A DNA stretch of 33,125 nt, taken from NCBI RefSeq assembly GCF_009377185.1, contig NZ_VJZC01000048.1:1-33125 (forward strand), read 5' to 3'. Source of the stretch: Streptomyces spongiae (GTDB lineage: Bacteria > Actinomycetota > Actinomycetes > Streptomycetales > Streptomycetaceae). The notes under the pieces were generated by a model. That model made no database searches. It was not told the DNA's origin and saw only the letters and a list, made by a program, of their open reading frames with translations. How positions within the stretch are numbered: position 1 is the stretch's first letter; every line of letters begins with the position of its first letter. Shown piece after piece: positions 28,344 to 33,125 of this stretch. The translations under genes were made by a program, and so were the position numbers.

Positions 28344-29432
28344 ATGGCTGTCTCCTTACCGGAGGAAACACAGCTGGAACCGGAGGGCCGCCCCGCGGGG
28401 CGCGGCAGGCCGGCGGCCACGCTGGTGGCGCTCTCCATGACGCTGGTGGTCTCCGTCCTGGCCGGTGTCGCGCTGGGGCCGACCGTCGTACCGCCGGGTG
28501 ACGTCGTGCGCTTCCTGTACGCGGCCCTCACCGGCGGCAGCATCGGGGCGGACGAGGTCACCGGGTACTCCATCGTCTGGCACGTGCGCACCCCGCGGGT
28601 GCTGCTCGCCGCGGTCGTCGGCGCCGGGCTCTCCGTCGTCGGTGTCGCCATCCAGGCGCTGGTGCGCAACGCCCTCGCGGATCCGTTCGTGCTGGGCATC
28701 TCCTCGGGCGCGTCCGTCGGGGCGACGGCCGTCGTGGTGTTCGGGGTCTTCGCGGGGCTGGGGGTCTTCGCCCTGTCGGCCGCCGCGTTCCTCGGCGCTC
28801 TCGGCGCGACGGTGCTGGTGTACCTGGCCGCGCGGGGGCCGATGGGGCTGACGCCGCTGCGGCTGGTGCTGACCGGGGTGGCGCTGGCGTACGGGTTCCA
28901 GGCGCTGATGAGCGTCCTGGTCTTCCTCGCGCCGAACGGGCAGGCCGCACGGACGGTGCTGTTCTGGCTGCTGGGCAGCCTCGGGTCGGCGTCCTGGGAG
29001 TCGCTTCCGCTGGTGACGGCGGCGGTCCTGGTCGCGATCGTGGTGCTGCTGCGGCAGAGCCGGTCGCTGGACGTGCTGTCGCTGGGGGACGAGACCGCGT
29101 CCAGTCTGGGCGTGGACGCGGACGCGCTGCGGCGTGGACTGTTCGTGCTCACCGCCGCCGTCACCGGGCTGATCGTGGCGGTCAGCGGCGCGATCGGTTT
29201 CGTCGGGCTGGTCCTGCCCCATGTGGTGCGGATCTGGGTCGGCTCCACGCACCGGCGGGTTCTCGCCGTCGCACCCCTGGCCGGGGGCTGCTTCATGGTC
29301 TGGGTGGATCTGGTGGCCCGTACCGCCTTCGCGCCCGAGGAACTGCCCCTCGGTGTGATCACCGCGCTGATCGGGGTGCCCGTGTTCGTGGTGCTGATGC
29401 GGCGCCGCGGCTATCTCTTCGGGGGCCGGTAG
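28344..29432 (+). CDS. FecCD-family ABC permease (metallophore or corrinoid class)
   Basis: A 362-aa membrane protein with about ten hydrophobic segments. The FecCD signature RTPRVLLAAVVGAGLSVVG and VRNALADPFVLGISSGAS is clear, and GAIGFVGLVLPHVVR is the ATPase-contact region. It is a paralogue of the B12-class permease at 12794 but has no riboswitch. ATG 28344 follows AAAGGGA. Codon 5 is TTA (28356-28358), the rare leucine codon read only by the bldA tRNA in Streptomyces, so translation may be tied to development. The ATPase start follows its stop with no gap. Substrate is probably a metal chelate made by the neighbouring enzymes; that is inference. Confidence 0.88.
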   Translation: MAVSLPEETQLEPEGRPAGRGRPAATLVALSMTLVVSVLAGVALGPTVVPPGDVVRFLYAALTGGSIGADEVTGYSIVWHVRTPRVLLAAVVGAGLSVVGVAIQALVRNALADPFVLGISSGASVGATAVVVFGVFAGLGVFALSAAAFLGALGATVLVYLAARGPMGLTPLRLVLTGVALAYGFQALMSVLVFLAPNGQAARTVLFWLLGSLGSASWESLPLVTAAVLVAIVVLLRQSRSLDVLSLGDETASSLGVDADALRRGLFVLTAAVTGLIVAVSGAIGFVGLVLPHVVRIWVGSTHRRVLAVAPLAGGCFMVWVDLVARTAFAPEELPLGVITALIGVPVFVVLMRRRGYLFGGR

Positions 29433-30259
<827 letters not shown>

Positions 30260-30263
<4 letters not shown>

Positions 30264-31270
30264 TCAGACCACCGCTCCCCCGCGCCCTGGCCGCCGGGCT
30301 GCTCGCCACCGGGCTCCCGCTGACCACCGGCTGCGGCGCCGACGTCGAGCCCGCGGCGGACAGCGCGTCCGACACCACGGTCACCGTCTCCAACTGCGGC
30401 AAGGACATCACGTACCAGCGCCCGAAGCGCCCGGTGGCCTACGACGTCAGCGGCGCCGAGAAGATGTTCGCCCTCGGGCTGGCCGACCGGATGCGCGGCT
30501 ACGTCATGAACAAGCTCGGCGACCCCTCCATCAAGGGCTCGCCCTGGAAGGAGGACTACACCGAGGTCGAACGGCTCGGCACCGAGCGCATCACCCGGGA
30601 GATCGTCGTCGACGCCGAGGCCGACTGGGTACTGGCCGGCTGGAACTCCGGCTTCAGCGAGGAACGCGGCATCACCCCCGCCCTGCTCGACAAGGTCGGC
30701 GTCTCCAGCTACCTGCACACCGAGACCTGCTGGGACTACGGCACCAAGAGCGTCGACGTGACGCCCCTGGAGGCGCTCTACACCGACCTCGACAACCTCG
30801 GCCGGATCTTCGGCGTCGAGAAGCGGGCCGACAAGCTCGTCACCGACCTCAAGGACCGTGTCACCGCGCTGAAGAAGACCTGGCCCGACCAGGGTGACCC
30901 GGCCAAGGTGTTCGTCTACGACTCCGGCACCGACCAGCCGTTCACCGCCGGCCGCCACGCCGCACCGAACGACATCATCAGCGCGGCCGGCGGAACGAAC
31001 GTCTTCAACGACCTGGACAAGGGCTGGACGACGGTCGGCTGGGAGCCGGTCATCAAGGCCAAGCCCGAGGTCATCGTGATCGTCGACTACGCCGACCAGC
31101 CCGCCAAGGAGAAGATCGCCTACCTCAGGTCGATGGCGGGCCTGAAGTCGGTCCCGGCGGTGAAGAACAACCGCTTCTTCGTGATGTCCTACGGCGACGC
31201 CGTCAGCGGCCCCCGCAACGTCACGGGCGCCGAGGACCTGGGCCGCTACCTGCGCTCGGTCGGGCGGTGA
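30260..31270 (+). CDS. ABC transporter substrate-binding lipoprotein, metallophore class
   Basis: A 336-aa lipoprotein of the FecB/BtuF fold. The signal LPRALAAGLLATGLPLTTGC ends in a lipobox with the acylated Cys at about residue 28. The mature start NCGKDITYQRPKRPV and GLADRMRGYV parallel the B12-class lipoprotein at 11760 (NCGQKVTVENPPKRAV, GLADRMVGTA), so the two share a subfamily. The ligand-side segments differ: AGWNSGFSEERGI and TETCWDYGTKS here. GTG 30260 overlaps the ATPase stop, with GGAAGG 10 nt upstream. It likely captures the extracellular ligand for this importer. The ligand is unknown; iron, copper, zinc chelates or a cofactor are all possible. Confidence 0.87.
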
Positions 31271-32397
31271 CCGTGACGGTGACGCCCACACGTGCCGCCC
31301 CCGCTCCCACGGCGGCACCGGTCCATGAGCACATAACCGACGCGATCAAGGCCCCCGACCTGCTGCGCCTGTCCGACAACGTCGTGCTCGCCCGCTTCGA
31401 GACCCTCAAGGTCTACGCCGCCCTCGGCGCGGTCCGCACCCTGCTGGAGCGCGGGACGGTGAAACCGGGCCAGACCCTCGTGGACAGCTCCAGCGGCATC
31501 TACGCACTGGCCCTGGCCATGGCCTGCCACCGCTACGGCCTCCGCTGCCACATCGTCGCCTCCACCACCGTCGACGCCACGATGCGCGCCCAGCTGGAGA
31601 TCCTCGGCGCCACCGTGGACCAGATGCCGCCCTCGAAGAATCTGCGGCTCGACCAGGAAGGGCGGGTCCGGCGGGTCCGGCACCTGCTCGCGGAGCGACC
31701 CGACATGCACTGGATGCGCCAGTACCACGACACCATCCACTACACCGGCTACCGGGAGTTCGCCGACCTGGTCGATCACGCGCTGCCGGACGCGCCGCTG
31801 ACCGTGGTGGGCTCCGTGGGCACCGGCTCCTCCAGCGGCGGCCTCGTCCAGCCACTGCGCGGGCGCGGTCGCTCGGTCCGGCTGCTGGGGGTGCAGCCCT
31901 TCGGCAGCGTCACCTTCGGCAGCGAGGGCTTCAGCGACCCCGAGGCGATCATCGCCGGCATCGGCAGCTCGATCCCGTTCGACAACGTCCGCCACGACCT
32001 CTACGACACCCTCCACTGGCTCGACTTCCGCCACGCCATGGCCGGTGCCGTCGGCCTGCTGCGGGAACACGCCGTGTTCGCCGGCCTGTCCACCGGCGCC
32101 GCCCACCTCGTCGCGCGCTGGGAGGCCGCCCGCGCCCCCGACCGTATGCACCTGGTCATCGGCGCCGACACCGGACACCGCTACACCGAACGCGTCTTCG
32201 CCCGTCACCACGAGGCCCTCGACCCGCACTCCCTCAAGCCGCACCGGATCACCGCCCTCGCCGACCTCGCGCCGCCCTGGTCGGTACTGGAGTGGAAACG
32301 GCGGCGCTACGACGTACGCCAACCTGCGGCACCCGCCCAGGCGACAGCTCCGACGGCCCCGCCGACCGCACTGACCAAGGAGGACCAGGCATCGTGA
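31267..32397 (+). CDS. PLP-dependent enzyme, cysteine synthase fold
   Basis: A 376-aa fold-type II PLP enzyme. The candidate Schiff-base lysine is Lys48 in ARFETLKVYAALGAV; the substrate loop is DSSSGIYALALA (73-84), in place of the TSGNTG of true cysteine synthases; the phosphate-binding glycine loop is GSVGTGSSSGG (182-192). The altered loop argues against O-acetylserine sulfhydrylase. Relatives such as SbnA (staphyloferrin B) and DcsD (D-cycloserine) make unusual amino acids by beta-replacement. The GTG overlaps the lipoprotein stop (GTGA), so an import gene and a biosynthetic gene are translated together, which ties the product to the transporter. The product itself cannot be read from sequence. 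Confidence 0.85.
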   Translation: MTVTVTPTRAAPAPTAAPVHEHITDAIKAPDLLRLSDNVVLARFETLKVYAALGAVRTLLERGTVKPGQTLVDSSSGIYALALAMACHRYGLRCHIVASTTVDATMRAQLEILGATVDQMPPSKNLRLDQEGRVRRVRHLLAERPDMHWMRQYHDTIHYTGYREFADLVDHALPDAPLTVVGSVGTGSSSGGLVQPLRGRGRSVRLLGVQPFGSVTFGSEGFSDPEAIIAGIGSSIPFDNVRHDLYDTLHWLDFRHAMAGAVGLLREHAVFAGLSTGAAHLVARWEAARAPDRMHLVIGADTGHRYTERVFARHHEALDPHSLKPHRITALADLAPPWSVLEWKRRRYDVRQPAAPAQATAPTAPPTALTKEDQAS

Positions 32398-33125
32398 CGA
32401 TCGCCGCCCTGGAGGCACTCACCTTCGGCCTGGGACGTCTGATCGAGGCGGCCGACAACGCCGGACACCGGCTCTGCCTGCTCACCGGCAACCGGGACGT
32501 CTACCGCCATGAACTGGCCCACCTCGATCCCACGGCACTCGACGTCATCGACCTCGACACCACCGACGAATCCGCCTGCGCCGCCGCCCTCGCCACCGTG
32601 CCCGACCTGCGCGGGCTCATCAACTCGACCGACACCTGGAGCGTCCCCGGCGCCGACCTCGCCGCCGAACTCGGCCTCCCCGGACCCGACCCGAACGCGG
32701 TCCGCCTCCTGCGGGACAAGAGCCGGGTACGCGATCTCCTCCACCAGACGGGCCTCAGCCGCGGCGGCGCCCTCACCGTCCCCGCCGACCCGTCCGCGGC
32801 CGACGACATCCTCCGCGAGATCGGCCTGCCCGCGGTCCTGAAGGACTCCGCGGGCACCTCCTCCCGCAACGTCTGGCCGGTACGCGACGAGCGGCAGCTG
32901 CACACCGCACTCGCTGACGCGGCCGAGCGCTCCTTCAACGGCCGGCTGTTCGCCGAGCCCTTCTTCTCCGGCCCCGTCTACAGCGCGGAAACCCTCAGCT
33001 GGGAGGGCGGGACGCGGCTCCTGGGCGTCCTCAGCCGCCAGATGTCCCCCGAGCCCTCCGTCCGCGAAGAGGCCGCGGCCTTCCCCGTCGCCCTCCCCGC
33101 CCCCGAACTCGACCTGATCGAGGAC
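32394..33125 (+). CDS. ATP-grasp ligase (3' end beyond window)
   Basis: The first 244 codons of an ATP-grasp enzyme; no stop before the window ends. An N-terminal pre-ATP-grasp domain (CLLTGNRDVYR, LINSTDTWSVPGADLAAELG) is followed by DKSRVRDLL with Lys109, then PAVLKDSAGTSSRNVWPV with Lys150 and the flexible loop, then AEPFFSGPVYSAETL. Layout matches carboxylate-amine/thiol ligases of the biotin-carboxylase/DdaF kind, which join small acids and amino acids without an NRPS. GTG 32394 overlaps the PLP gene stop (GTGA), with AAGGAGG 10 nt upstream. It most likely joins the amino acid made by the PLP enzyme to an acid partner. Metal-binding residues further on are not visible. Confidence 0.85.
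   Translation, partial: MTIAALEALTFGLGRLIEAADNAGHRLCLLTGNRDVYRHELAHLDPTALDVIDLDTTDESACAAALATVPDLRGLINSTDTWSVPGADLAAELGLPGPDPNAVRLLRDKSRVRDLLHQTGLSRGGALTVPADPSAADDILREIGLPAVLKDSAGTSSRNVWPVRDERQLHTALADAAERSFNGRLFAEPFFSGPVYSAETLSWEGGTRLLGVLSRQMSPEPSVREEAAAFPVALPAPELDLIED

Overview
The window is high-GC actinobacterial DNA and almost certainly comes from a Streptomyces or close relative. Evidence: strong G/C bias at third codon positions, frequent GTG starts, many 4-base stop/start overlaps (ATGA, GTGA), a short repeat familiar from Streptomyces intergenic regions (13-38), and a gene set typical of that genus (MutAB/MeaB, PcaL fusion, Kdp, SigC-type ECF sigma factor). No tRNA, rRNA, CRISPR or insertion sequence was seen. 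The sequence ends inside a gene on the right.

Layout. (1) 83-2899, minus strand: exonuclease III, a metallo-beta-lactamase-fold hydrolase, and a two-domain PcaL-type protein whose hydrolase domain has Ala where the nucleophilic Ser should be. (2) 3148-8160, plus strand: mutA-mutB-meaB, a cobalamin-dependent methylmalonyl-CoA mutase with its GTPase chaperone; mutA looks leaderless. (3) 8261-11491: a saccharopine-dehydrogenase-like oxidoreductase, an APC amino-acid permease and a universal stress protein. (4) 11542-14694: a cobalamin riboswitch followed by a coupled binding-protein/permease/ATPase operon (btuFCD-like). (5) 14791-24860: a potassium block. A kup gene broken by two 1-base deletions faces a complete minus-strand kdp locus: a 27-aa membrane peptide, kdpF, kdpA, kdpB, kdpC, a terminator-like hairpin, kdpE and kdpD. 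(6) 24964-27263, minus strand: a decayed KdpD-like kinase remnant, a SigC-like ECF sigma factor and a membrane protein with a Met/His-rich loop. (7) 27483-33125, plus strand: a SAM methyltransferase, then a translationally coupled operon of FecCD permease, ATPase, binding lipoprotein, PLP enzyme of the cysteine-synthase fold, and an ATP-grasp ligase cut by the window edge. The permease has a TTA codon at position 5.

How the parts may work together. Regions 2 and 4 share a cofactor theme: a B12-dependent mutase and, 3.4 kb away, a B12-responsive importer. Region 5 is potassium supply: the high-affinity Kdp pump is intact while Kup and a second KdpD-like kinase appear to be decaying. Region 7 is the best candidate for an undescribed system. 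It pairs an importer of the siderophore/B12 class with small amino-acid-type biosynthetic enzymes and no NRPS or PKS in view, which fits a self-made metallophore or similar chelator that is secreted and recaptured. Next to it lie a SigC-like sigma factor (copper-linked in Mycobacterium tuberculosis) and a Met/His-rich membrane protein, which makes copper one possible metal. That link is inference.
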